DNA of 64,000 nt from Isoetes taiwanensis (GCA_021234155.1 JAJEKV010000191.1:112842-176841); one strand, 5' to 3'. Shown: positions 34,683-45,487, counted from the stretch's first letter. Notes: generated from the letters alone by a model not told the origin. A program made the numbers and translations.

Positions 34683-36851
34683 CTAGTTAAAAGATTACTT
34701 GACGTTCTTTGAAATACGAGGTCGAAGCCCCAGCAATGTTAGGGAACCTAGAAATAATATTAAGGTTTGTTGGAGCTGGTAATGTTGGTGTCACGGCATT
34801 TTGTAGGAACAGCTGAATTTCTTTCTTTTTATTCTCCTTTTTTTCTAACCCCTTTCTCCCTCCTTTGCCTTCCCTTTCCCTTTCCCTTTTTTCTTTCTCT
34901 TTTTTTCTTACTCCTGACTTTTTCCCTTCCTTTTTATCTTTCCCGCTCTTCCCATTTTCCACTATTCTCTTTCCCTTTCCTTTTCCCTTCAGCACTTTCC
35001 TTTTCCTTTTCTTTTCTCTTTCCGTTTCCATAATGCATTTTTTTTAGTTTCTCTTTTTGCTTACTACCTTTTTCATGTGCCTTTTCTTCCTTTTCCCCAC
35101 CCTCTCTTCCTGCACCTCTTGATCGCGTGCCCTTTTCTATCTCTTCCAATTTTCTCTCTCCTCTTTTCCTCATGCTCTTTTTTGCTTTTCCCTTCCTCCT
35201 TTTCCGCTTTCCTTTTCCTTTCAACTTTCCATTTCCCTTTTCATACTTTTCCCCACCCTTTTGGCACTGCGATGTTCCCTTTTTCCACTTCCTTTCTCTT
35301 TCCCCTTCAGCCTACATTTTCCCTTCGGATTTCGCTTTCGCTTTTCATATGCCTCTTTCCATTCCCTTTTCTCAGCCTTTTTTATGTACCCTTTTCCTTC
35401 TTTCATCTTCTTCCCCTTTTCCCTTCCACTTTCTCCTTTCTTGTTTTCTTTTTTTCTTTTCCCTTTCCATACTCTTTTTTCCTTTCTTTCTTCTATTTCC
35501 TCACCCTTTTCCCTCTTCCCTTTTTTGTCTCGTGCCCTTTTTTCTCCTTCCTCTTTTTCCTATTCCTTGCTCCCTACCCTTTGTCTATTCTAGATTCCCC
35601 CACCTTTTTTCCTCATTTTTCCATCCTTTCCCTCTTCCTTTTCGATGCTCTTTTTGCTTTCCTTTTTCTCTTTCTTCACCCTTTCTCTTTTCCCTTTTTT
35701 TCCACGCGCCCTTTCATTTTTTCTCTCTTTTTTCTCGTTCCTTTTCCCAAGTTCTCTTTTCACTTTTCCCCCTCTCTTTTCCTTTTTTACTTTTTCTTTT
35801 TCCCATAGACTTTGCAACCTTTTCTTATTTTCACCTTACCTTTTTTCCTCCTTTTTCTCACCTTTACTTCTTACCCTTCTCCTTGATTGCTCTTTTCGTT
35901 CCTTTCCCTAAGCCTATTCTATTCCTTTTTTCTATTTTTTCTTTTATCTTTTCCATTTTTCCTTTTCTCCTTCTCTTTCCCTTTTCCTCTTACCTTTCCT
36001 TTATTCCTTTTCATTTTTTTCCCTTTTTTCCTTTCGCCGTTTTCCTTTTTCCCTTCTCCTCTTCCTTTTTCCTTTTCATTTTCCCTTTCATCGTTTTCCT
36101 TTTCCCTTCCCCTCTGCTTTTCCGCTTTCATGCGTTTTTCCTTTTTCCCTTCCCCTCTTCCTTTTTCCCTTTTTTCCTTTTCCCTTTTCCCTTTCATGGA
36201 CACTCCTTTTTCCTTTTCCCTTTTTCCACTTTTTCCCTTTTCCCTTTTCCCTTTTTCCTTTCATCGTTTTCCTTTTCCTTTTCCCTTTTTCCTTTTCCCT
36301 TTTCCCTTTTCCCGCTTTCATCATTTTTTCCTTTCCCTTCCCCTTTTCCGTTTCCCTTTTCCCTTTTTTTCCTTTCATCGTTTTTCCTTTTCCGGAGTCC
36401 TTTTCCTTTTCCTTTTTTCCCTTTTTCCAGCACCACGTTTCGGGTTTTTCCCTTCGGTTTTCCCTTTTCCCTTTTCCTTTCATCTTTTCCTTTTCCTTCC
36501 TTTTCCTTTTCCTTTTCCCTTATATAGTTTCCTTTTCCTTTCATCGTTTTCCTTTTCCTTCCTTTTTACGTTTCCTTTTCCTTTTCCCTTTCATCGTTTT
36601 CCTTTTCCCTTCCCTTCCCTTTTCCTTTTCCCTTTTCACTTTCGCCGTTTTCCTTTTCCTTCCTTCCTTTTTCCTTTTCCTTTTCCCTTTTCCTTTTCCT
36701 TTTCCTTTTTTTCCTTTTTTCCCTTTCCATGTGAGCCATAATTCAGAGATGAAATTTTTAGTTGAAGACAGCGTATCTCCACCATTGGTCAATCCGTCCT
36801 CGGCCCGTCCAGGTTAGAGTTAGGTCCATTACATAACATTATAATATAAGA
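34683..36851 (-). mobile_element. Helitron type B (2.17 kb), head-to-tail with C
   Basis: It begins CTAGTTAAAAG at the last base of element C. It has the B-type 3' module ('acctagaaataat', 'ggtaatgttggtgtc', 'gaatttctttc'), the C/T body, and the 5' module ending 'cattataatataaga'. The next base is T (36852), then array sequence 'atctttgaaggcgagcatt'. The marker 'cttatatagtttcc' near 36519 is shared with the B copies at 48428 and 52378. Together C and B sit as one insertion in the tRNA array. Confidence 0.8.
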
Positions 36852-36879
36852 TATCTTTGAAGGCGAGCATTATTAAAAG

Positions 36880-36963
36880 GTGCAGCGGCGAGTGGTTAAG
36901 GCGTGTGCTGCTAGAAGATACATGGGGTTTTCCCCACCAGGTTAATCTCTCGAGGGCGGCCAC
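36880..36963 (+). tRNA. tRNA-Ser(GCU)-like, unit 17
   Basis: GGCGAGTGGTTAAGGCGTGTGC is good. The loop TGCTAGAAG has two extra bases, and the T-arm is damaged (caggttaatctctc). Confidence 0.5.
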
Positions 36964-37126
36964 GTGAAAACGATTTCAAAGAGAATAAATCTTTGGATTT
37001 CTTTGTTAGTATATCCTCCAGCCAAGGATAGAGGTGAAGTCCATTCCCGATTCAATTCACTTACAGCCACACATTTTGGATAAATCCTATAAGTAATGTA
37101 GAGTTTTACTGATGCTTAGTCGTATA

Positions 37127-37201
37127 GGGGGATGTGTTACGGGATTGCCGGAACATGGCATATGCGAGAGGTATTATTAGGATCGATGCCCAACTACTCC
37201 A
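37127..37201 (+). tRNA. tRNA-Ala-like, unit 17, degraded
   Basis: The D-arm and anticodon arm are scrambled (gatgtgttacgggattgccggaac), with no readable anticodon. The GGATCGATGCCCAACTACTCCA 3' part is intact. Confidence 0.45.
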
Positions 37202-38212
37202 ACTATTTTTCCTTCTCCACGGAAGCTTAAGTAGGAAATGGGGTATAAAATTATGGGGCCAGAGCGTCATATCTATGCCATAGATGGGGGTATACATATA
37301 GTCCATAAAATGAGTATATAAAGATTTAAAATCCAACCGATGTAAAGTACGAGGCTCGGTTCTAATTAGTGCCCCAAAATATAACATGCAAGTGCTTGCT
37401 AAAAGAAAGAGTCGTGGAGACATCTATAAATAGAAGATAAACCAGTTGGACATATCTTACGCCTTGAGCTCAGGACTGGCGATTTTTACTTCCTTGGAAT
37501 GCGCCTACGCCCGAGTTTTGTTTTGCAAGATTAGGGGGTGGCATTTTTTTTTGTGATTCATATGTATGAGGGAGCAATGTCCAAAAGTATGAAAGAGTCC
37601 CACCAGAGAGGCCAGCTTTATCCCTTAACCATGAAATCTAATTCTAGAAAGTCATTATTTTTTCCAAAACTTTTTTGCTTTTCGCTTTCAACATTCCGTC
37701 CTTAAACCTGACCGCAACCTTGTTGCCAAACAAATTCCCATCTTGTGATGGAGGCTTTGCCTCTTAATTGTTAAAGCCTTCTTTCTTAAGCTCGTGGAGA
37801 GCCATATTGCATAGACATGAGAGCTCGATTGGGCGGTGTGCTCAACCTGTAGTAGCTATTAATATCATATTTTGGTATATTTTGCAGGATTTTCTAAGCG
37901 TGAAGGTAATGATCATTATTTTCTAGAGGTTATATAATACTTCCTTGCCATGGAGCGACTAAAATAGAAAAACAAAAGAGAAAAAATGTTGCTGCACAGC
38001 CGTAACTGGTATGTCTAGGGCATAAAGCAACTAAGATGGAAAATGCTGCAAAGAATTCTTGGATTTTCTCATTGGGCCCCATAGAGTTTTGAGTGCCTTG
38101 AGGCTTTGCATACATCCCTCAAAGTTTAGAACATTTCTAATTATGGTTGTCCAAAGACATTCGAAGATGAACAACACTATCAAAGTATCTTTGAAGACGA
38201 GCATTATTAAAG

Positions 38213-38294
38213 GTCGCTTTGGCCGAGTGGTTAAGGCGTGTGCCTGCTAAGTACATGGGGTTTCCCCACCAGAGTTCAAATCTCTCAGGCGACG
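38213..38294 (+). tRNA. tRNA-Ser(GCU), unit 18, structurally near-complete
   Basis: The 82-bp gene folds as a class II tRNA. The acceptor is GTCGCTT paired with AGGCGAC, followed by discriminator G. The D-arm/A-box is TGGCCGAGTGGTTAAGG. The anticodon stem is TGTGC/GTACA with loop CTGCTAA (GCU), and the long variable arm is TGGGGTTTCCCCA. The T-arm is CAGAG-TTCAAAT-CTCTC, with one C-C mismatch. The B-box GTTCAAATC fits the Pol III consensus. No T4 run follows until 38390-38393, which is unusual for an isolated Pol III gene. Confidence 0.88.
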
Positions 38295-38437
38295 TAACCT
38301 TGTTCAAGAGAATAAATCTTTAGTTTGCTGTTATTATATCTCCAACGGGATGGTGAAGTCCATTCGATTCAATTCCTTACAACCACACATTTTGGATACA
38401 TCTATAAGTAATGTAGGTTTTGATGCTTGGTCGTATA

Positions 38438-38510
38438 GGGGATGTAGCTCAGATGGTAGAGTGCTCGTTTAGCATGCGAGAGGTATTGGGATCGATGCCC
38501 AACTTCTCCA
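38438..38510 (+). tRNA. tRNA-Ala(AGC), unit 18, structurally near-complete
   Basis: The 73-bp gene has acceptor GGGGATG/CTTCTCC (one T-T mismatch, one G-T), D-arm GCTC-AGATGGTA-GAGT, and anticodon stem CTCGT/GCGAG with loop TTAGCAT (AGC). The T-arm TTGGG-ATCGATG-CCCAA is fully paired, and the discriminator is A. It lies 143 bp downstream of the Ser gene on the same strand, as in the other units. A short T-run follows the 3' end. Confidence 0.88.
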
Positions 38511-38514
38511 ACTA

Positions 38515-38518
38515 TTTT
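38515..38518 (+). terminator. Candidate Pol III terminator after tRNA-Ala
   Basis: A run of four T residues (actaTTTTcc) starts 5 bp after the Ala 3' end. The same 'actattttcc' follows the Ala copy in most units. Confidence 0.5.
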
Positions 38519-38727
38519 CCTTCTCCACGAGCTTAAGTAGGAAATGGGGTATAAGAATTATGAATGAACGTCCTTATCTACGCCATAGATGGGGTATACA
38601 TATAGTCCATAAAAATGGTATATAAGATTTAAAAATCAACTTCGATGTGGTACGAGCTCGGTTCTAATTAGTGCCCCAAAAATATAACATGCAAGTGCTT
38701 GCTAAAAGAAAGAGTCGTGGAGACATC

Positions 38728-38736
38728 TATAAATAG
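38728..38736 (+). promoter_or_regulatory. Conserved TATAAATAG motif in the array spacer
   Basis: The TATA-box-like TATAAATAG within 'acatctataaatagaagataaac' recurs in nearly every unit at the same place, about 220 bp after tRNA-Ala and roughly 1 kb before the next tRNA-Ser. It could be a Pol II start for a spacer transcript, but nothing in the sequence proves use. Confidence 0.3.
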
Positions 38737-38770
38737 AAGATAAACTTCAGTTGGACATATCTTCGCCAAG

Positions 38771-40303
38771 TTTCCTAAAACTTCCTTCGAACTAAAAACC
38801 TAGCTCAAAAAATTGGGGATCAATTTTTGTGAAGAGCATAGAGATGGGGACATTGTCATCTCAACTGAAAATGAGTTCAAATTCAGCCCAAACCCTTAAC
38901 ACAGCCGAGTAATTTTATTCACCTTCAAGCCCGCGGTGATGGCTATATGACATTCCGCAAACCCAGGGACCCGGAAAAGAACTTCGTAGTTTCTTGCTGC
39001 AATTCCGGCTCTTAACCAAAACTTATAAGCTTAAATTGTAAATCCATAAACAAAAAAAGACCGATTGGGAAAAGGTTGAATACGCATACTATTAAGACCA
39101 AGTAAAATTTTTTGCGAGATCTAAAACATCAATGTCTAGCCCGGATATCGATCACCACGCTTCCTCCGCCATAAACTATGAGTTGGTTACCCACAATCAA
39201 AAAATGTTCTTTGATATGGCTATCTCTACGTCTAGGCAAATCCCCTCACAATTGGGCTTGTCCAACGATTGAATCAAGCTCTAGAACATGAATATCGTTT
39301 AAATAGTTGCAATCTCCTTCATACATCCTCCAAATTCGAACATTTTGTTTTTGTCCAAAGACATTGAAAGATGGCTCTCTAGGACACGGTGGATCCCCTT
39401 CTACCGAGCATTAATCCAAATTAGAGTCTCAGATCCAAAATATGCACATCATTGTTAGGGTTTCCCAACCATTTGTGCCAAGAATATCACCATTTTAGAG
39501 CCATAGAGAATGGCGGTATGGCTATCCCTAGGACCAGGCGCCGGCCCAGGGATGCTAAAGAGCTCCATGCCATAGTTCGAGGTCTAGAGTTAGCACATCG
39601 CTAAAATGAAGTCCCCGCTTTTGATCCCTGCAAAAACATTTGTGGATTCATGAGCTCATTGTGATTGGCTATGGTTAGGAGAAAGGGTAATGTGGGTTTT
39701 GGGTTTTAATTGTTCTTACCCCAAACACATAAAGCTTGCCTTAGAACATGCACGCCCAGTGACCCCATCTCTCTATGGATTTGTTTTAAGGGTACATCCA
39801 CCAGGCCTGGTATATAAGCCATGGCTACCGGAGCTGGATTTGGATCTTTGTTGCCATGAAAATTAGCTCTTCCAAAGCATCTAAAGAAAAAATCATCTGC
39901 ATTTTCCCAAAAAATAAACTTGGCTCTTCCAGATAATAAAAATAACCAGCCTGCAATCTTCTCAAAATTCCACGTCTAGAACGCAGAAAAAGATGTTACA
40001 TTGCATTTCTCACAAAAATGCATAGAGATGAGTTTTGTGTCATCTCAAAGATACTAAGCTTCTTCACCTTCAACTATGTCCAAATGCTTCTACCAAGAAG
40101 AACGGCATTGAAAGGCGACCCAACGATTTATAGTATCCTCTCTGCAACAACAAAAGGCCGGTGGGAAAAGGTTGAAGGAGGCGAGACCAAAAAAATATTC
40201 TCGGTCATCATTGCTGCCTTTGGGTTCACCACATCCACTATGCCGAGGAGCAAACCTCTCAACTCCCAACGCCTATCATAAAAATCTAAAAAAAAAAAAG
40301 AAA
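38771..40303. other. Stretch with no recognised gene; weak internal duplication
   Basis: AT-rich and non-coding in appearance. Two diverged similar stretches are visible at about 38850-39110 and 40015-40200. They share 'catagagatg', 'catctcaa', 'ttcaccttcaa', 'gggaaaaggttgaa' and 'gaccaa' in the same order. The open frames here have no recognisable domain. Confidence 0.4.
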
Positions 40304-40536
40304 GAAACAATCGGTTTGAAAAAATTAATTTTTTGAAGACTTCCCTTTTTTTTCTACATTTTTTTTAAAGGCCCTAAGGTCATGTCATTAGAGAGTCATA
40401 AATACTGTTGCCACCTCATGACGTTGCATTAAATGCAAAAGAAACAATCAGTTCGAAAAAAATCAATTTTTTGCAGACTTCCTTTTTTCTACATTTTTTT
40501 TTTCAAAGGTCCTAATGTCACGTCATTAGAGAGTCA
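40304..40536 (+). repeat. 137-bp tandem repeat, two copies, second one interrupted
   Basis: Copy 1 is 40304-40440; copy 2 starts at 40441 and runs to 'gagagtca' at 40536, where a Helitron 3' end begins. Copy 2 resumes at 52338 ('taaatactgctgccacc', matching 40398 onward at 37 of 40 positions). Confidence 0.8.
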
Positions 40537-41283
40537 CTAGAAAAAGTGCCCAGCGTTGCTGGGCTTTTCGTCGGGCATAATCGCAAAAGATAATATAGAT
40601 GTAAAGTTGTGGTGAGTACTTATTTCTATAACTGCACGTGCTTGATGAATTGAAGATCTCTTGAGAACTTGGCTTTTGGATTGAAGGCTACTTGATAAAG
40701 ACCCTATGATACTTGGCTACTATTTTAAAGTTGTAGAATCACACCGTTCATTATTACTGTCAGTGTGAAAACATATTGTAAATTTGTCGCTCCATAACCT
40801 TCAAGGTCCAAAGTGGAGGTGATATTAATACATTACATTACATATTGTCTGGGGGTTTAGAACTTTAGTCTTTCAATAATTTGTTTCCTACAGTCAGCAT
40901 TCTAAATGAATGTAAAATAGATGAAAGCAGTTTGACGAAAATTTATTGACGTTCTCAGGCTTCAGGAAGAGTGTTTCTATATGAATCGTTGGGCATATAG
41001 AGTGTGTACGTTTACATGAGTTTTTTATGTACAACTAATAACTTCCAATGTGCATATGGGTTTTGGGTATGCTCTTTGTAGATTAAGTGCGACATTAATT
41101 GTACATTAAAAAATGGAAGTTTATTATGAAATTAGTGGCCGTAGCATAAATGTTGACATGACCCATTACATTTTTGTATTCTTATATTCCTCACATGAAG
41201 AATAGTATCACCTTGTTTCTAATTGAGCCATAGCATAAATGTTTGACATGAGGACATATGCAGCCGCAAGATGTGAATTTAAA

Positions 41284-41743
41284 CTAACAATTGCATTGAA
41301 ACATCTCCTCCCCAGTTCCAGATTGCGATGCAACAAACAAAAGCAGTGACATCCATAAGCTGATATTGATATCAATTATATGTTGAAGTAGATCTTCTGC
41401 ATCTCTGAAGTATCCTACACAGCCAAGAAGATCTATCATGCAAGCAATGTGAAGGGCACAAGTCTCTATGCAATGGCCATCTTTTATAAATCGAAAATAC
41501 CAAATGCTTTCTTCTAACAAACTTGCATGAGTAAGTGATATAAGAACACCAACAAATGTAATAATCGTGCCCATATATTAAATTGCATATTATCAAAATA
41601 GTCAAATATGCTTGCATAAGAACATTCCAAAGCTTTGATAGAATGAGACCTGCGGTCATGTTTACCGAAGCAAGGTTGCTGCCACCAACTTTGAGACATG
41701 TCTCAGCTAATGCAACCACACATTCCTTACCAGTTACCACCAA
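41284..41743 (-). pseudogene. PPR-protein fragment carried in a Helitron
   Basis: On the minus strand the frame at 41284-41574 reads in the style of a plant PLS-class PPR protein. Recognisable pieces are FVGVLISLTHASLLEESIWY, HIACMIDLLGCVGYFRDAED and ISLWMSLL. In the family these correspond to 'TFVGVLSACSHAGLVEEG', 'HYACMVDLLGRAGxLxEAED' and 'xxWGALL'. An overlapping frame to 41743 continues upstream with a frameshift. There is no start, no organelle-targeting sequence and only about one to two repeats, so it is a dead fragment, plausibly captured by the host Helitron H1. Confidence 0.7.
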
Positions 41744-44700
41744 AGTTTCCTGAGCTCAAAATGTTCTATTGCCCCTCGATAAGAAAGCCAACATCCGCCA
41801 TAGTTCAATTTCCGTGGTCCAAATGTGTGCATTGCTTTTCGCGTTATTGAGCACTCTCCTCTATGCAAAGATTGCAGAGAAGTGATGGTGGACTACCTAT
41901 GCTTTATCACATTAAGGAGGGACTACTAATGGTGCCCGTTTAATGGGCATATGTTGGGAGCCTCGTAAGTTTTGGTCTAAAAGAAAAACTGCGGGAATAA
42001 TCCAACTATTTAATTTTTTATTATAACGGAATGTTTTCAAAGGTATAACAATGTCTATAAGACATCTAGCTCCTTCATGTTAGATAGTGTTGCATCGGTA
42101 TCTATCGAGGAGCTTTGAGTAGAACATGATGATGCTTGTTCATAGCAATTGTTAGGTCTCCACATTGCCACATGCTAAAAGTGGCACATATCATTCCACA
42201 ATGGCTCGTGTCTCACCTGTAGTGGGATTGAGAGATGCTTCAAATCTTGGACCCAATGGAATCCCTAAAAGCACTACAATACAAATTGTTAATAAATCAT
42301 CTTAAAATATCAACCTCATAACACGTTGTACTTGGTTTTCTTACTATTTTCGATGAAGGCCATTTGATAGCAAATTTGAAAATAGCAATTCTACCTATGT
42401 CTTCTTTTCAAAGGAATTCGTTATAATATTTGGGTGAGGGGCATTGGATGGCAAATACCGAGTTTCACCCATGTCTACAAACATTAATAACCAAAAGTAA
42501 TGGTACCCGCTATGAGTGGTATAAATGTCACCAACCTTTAATTTCTTTCTTTTTTATTCTCCTTTTTTTTTTTTAACCCCTTCTCCCTCCCTTTGCCTTC
42601 CCTTCCCCTTCCCTTTTTTTTCTTTCTCTTTTTTTCTTATCCGAGCTTTTTCCCTTTCTTTTTATCTTTCCCCGCTCTTCCCATTTTCCACTACTCTCTT
42701 TCCCTTTCCTTTTCCCCTTCCTCTTCCTTTTCCTTTTCCTTTTCTCTTTCCGTTTCTGCATTGCATTTTTTTAGTTCTCTTTTGCTTACCTTTTCATGTG
42801 CCCTTTTCTTCCTTTCCCCATAGTCTTCCTCTTGATCACGTGCCATTTCCCCATCTCTTTTCCCATTTCTCTCTCCTCTTTTCCTCATGCTCTTTTTTGT
42901 TTTCCCTTCTCCTTTTTAAAGCTTCCCTTTCCTTTCAACTTTCCATTCCCTTTTCATACATTCCCCACCCTTTTTTGCTTTCGCGATGTTCCCTTTTTTC
43001 CCTTTCCTTTCTCTTTTCCCCTACCTTTACATTTTTCCTTTTCCGTTCCCTTTAAACTTTTCATATGCCTCTTTCCATTCCTTTTTCTCAATCTTTTTTA
43101 TGTACCCTTTTCCTTCTTTTCCCATCCTCTTCCCCTTTTTCCCCTTTCCACTTTCTCCTTTCTTGTTTCTTTTTTTTTTTTCCCCTTTCCCATACTCTTT
43201 TTTTCCCTTTCTTTTTTTTCTATTTCCTCACCCTTTCCCTCTTCCCTTTTTTCTTTTTTTCCTAAAAGCCCTTTTCTCCTTCCTCTTTTCCTCTTTTCCT
43301 ATTCCTTGCTCCCTATCCTTTGTCTATTCTACTTTCCCCCACCTTTTTTTCTCATTTTTCCATCCTTTCCCTCTTCCTTTTTCTCGATGCTCTTTTTTGC
43401 TTTCCTTTTTCTCTTTCTTGACCCTTTCTCTTTTCCTTTTTTTCCGCCCTTTCCTTTTTTCTCTTTCTCTCGTTCCCTTTTCCCAAGTTCTCTTTTTCCC
43501 TTTTCCCCCTCTCTTTTCCTTGTTACTTTTCTTTTTCCCTTATACCTTTTTCTCCTTTTCTCACCTTTACTCCTTACCCTTCTCGCGGTGCTCTTTTTCC
43601 GTTCCCTTTCCCCCTCGCGTATTCTATTCCTTTTTCTATTTTCTTTTATCTTTCCATTTTCCTTTTCTCCTTCTCTTTCCTTTTTCCTCTTACCTTTCTT
43701 TTTTTCCTTTCCTTTTCCCTTTTCCCTTTCCCTTTTCCCTTTTCCCTTTTCCCTTTCATCGTTGTTCCTTTTCCCTTCCCCTCTTCCTTTTCCCTTTTCC
43801 CTTTCATCGTTTTCCTTTTTCCTTCCCTTTTCCTTTTCCTTTTTCCCTTTTCCTTTTTCCCTTTCATCGTTTTCCCTTTTCCCTTCCCCTTTTCCTTTTC
43901 CCTTTTTCCTTTTCCCTTTCATCATTTTTCCTTTTCCCTTCCCCTTTTCCGTTTCCCTTTTCCGTTTTCCCTTTCATCGTTTTCCCTTTTCCCGTCCCCT
44001 TTTCCTTTTCCTTTTCCCTTTTCCCTTTTCCAGTTTTCCCTTTCCGTTTTCCCTTTTCCCTTTCATCTTTTTCCTTTTCCCTTCCCCTTTTCCTTTTACT
44101 TTTTTTTCTTTCATCGTTTTCCTTTTCCCTTTTCCTTTCATCGTTTTTCCTTTTCCCTTCCCCTTTCCGTTTCCCTTTTCCTTTTCCCTTTCATCGTTTT
44201 CCTTTTCCCTTCCCTTCCCCTTTTCCCTTTTCCCCTTTTGCCCTTTCCCTTTCCCTTTCCCTTTCCTTTCCCTTTCCCTTTCCCTTTCCTTTCCCTTTCC
44301 TTTTCCTTTTCCTTTTCCTTTTTCCTTTTCCCTTTCATATTGAAATACCATAGTCAAGATGAAATTTTAGTTGAAGACAACGCACATCATCTCCACCATT
44401 GGTCAATCAAATCCTCGGCCAAATCCGATTTAGGGTGCGGTCCATTACCTAACATTATAATACTAGTAACGGGTGCCGGCGTTGCCGGTATAAAATCTGA
44501 TTTTAAGTAAAATATTACCCTATTATTTCCCCTATTATATATTGCACAATATACCCGGCTATGATGTTAAAGAGAAAAATAAATTGCAAAAGATTTTAAG
44601 AGAAGCTTGAAGAATGGTTTATGTCAATTTGATCTTCTTGCTTATACTTGAACTTATTCTGATAGTGGTTTGTGATGGCTTTTGCAACCTAATGACGATG

Positions 44701-45144
44701 ATGTAAACCTATATCAAATATCACCGGGTGTGGGTGGATGGCTGTCCTTTTGCTCTTTGTGGACGTGTCTGTCATACATAAACATAGAAATCTTGTATTC
44801 TCTTTGTCCAATACACTCTAAGCAATGGAGAACATGTGGCATGCATGAATGCAATCATGCAAATCAAATCTAAAGGCTTGACCTTTGTAAGGTCAATTGC
44901 AACAAACAAAAATTGCAATATTGAAAAGTAAAACCATAAATTCGGGATCACGCCCATAATATACTTGCATTGTACATTCAAGTTCATAAAAAACGTCAGC
45001 AAAGAAAAAGTAAAACCATATAATTCAAGTTCATGCCCAAACAACAGTTCGCAATATACTTGCATTGTACATTCAAGTTCACAAAAACAAAAGTCACAGT
45101 GATTCCCTATTGCTTGTCTCATGGCAAGGCCTTTAATATTATCA

Positions 45145-45200
45145 CTAGTAATGGTGCCCAGCGTTCTTTGGCCTTAAGTTCGACTTTGTAAATGTTTTGG
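45145..45200 (-). mobile_element. Helitron 3' end (element D) nested in E
   Basis: CTAGTAATGGTGCCCAGCGTT follows A, with a damaged hairpin (GCCCAGC/tttGGCC). The following sequence ('aagaagggcttcttgataataagcc') resembles the subterminal part of type C. Its right edge cannot be placed; it lies somewhere before 48422. Confidence 0.55.
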
Positions 45201-45487
45201 CGCAATAAGAAGGGCTTCTTGATAATAAGCCAACTTTTGTAACTTCTTATTATAATAATTTTTTTTTTTTCAAAGCTTTAACAACGTTTTCCATGGACTA
45301 TGTAAACAATATCAAAACAATAGGGAAGTGGCGTTCTTTGGGCCTAATTTGGAGTACATATTAATCCGGGATAGTGTAAGTTGAGAACTTGAAAATGTTA
45401 ATTTGTTTTATAGCCTAGCATCTTCAATTATAGCGGCTCCTCATAATCTTAAAATTATCTTGCGCCTTGCAGCATTTCTTCTTAAAA

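Larger units (their letters stand above)
36852..38770 (+). repeat. tRNA array, block 5 (units 17-18, includes the cleanest copy)
   Basis: It resumes at 'tatctttgaaggcgagcatt' after the C+B Helitron pair. The sequence becomes free of the small indels seen elsewhere from about 37.6 kb, within unit 17. The array stops abruptly at 'ggacatatcttcgccaag' (38770), after which unrelated sequence begins. Confidence 0.9.

Noticed and set aside
32723-36741. Further long open frames (up to about 480 aa) in the C/T tracts of Helitrons B and C
   Set aside because: Same stop-free artefact; the longest frames change phase between copies of the same element.
832-38770. Dozens of 60-130 aa frames in the tRNA array
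   Set aside because: None is kept from unit to unit, many run through tRNA genes, and no codon-level conservation is visible.
832-38770. CRISPR-like array (regular repeats with spacers)
   Set aside because: The repeats are about 1.3 kb units with tRNA genes in a eukaryotic context. No short palindromic repeats and no cas genes are present.
40018-40281. 87-aa plus-strand open frame before the 137-bp repeat
   Set aside because: No domain, no splice or homology signal, and part of it is shared with a diverged non-coding duplicate at about 39 kb.
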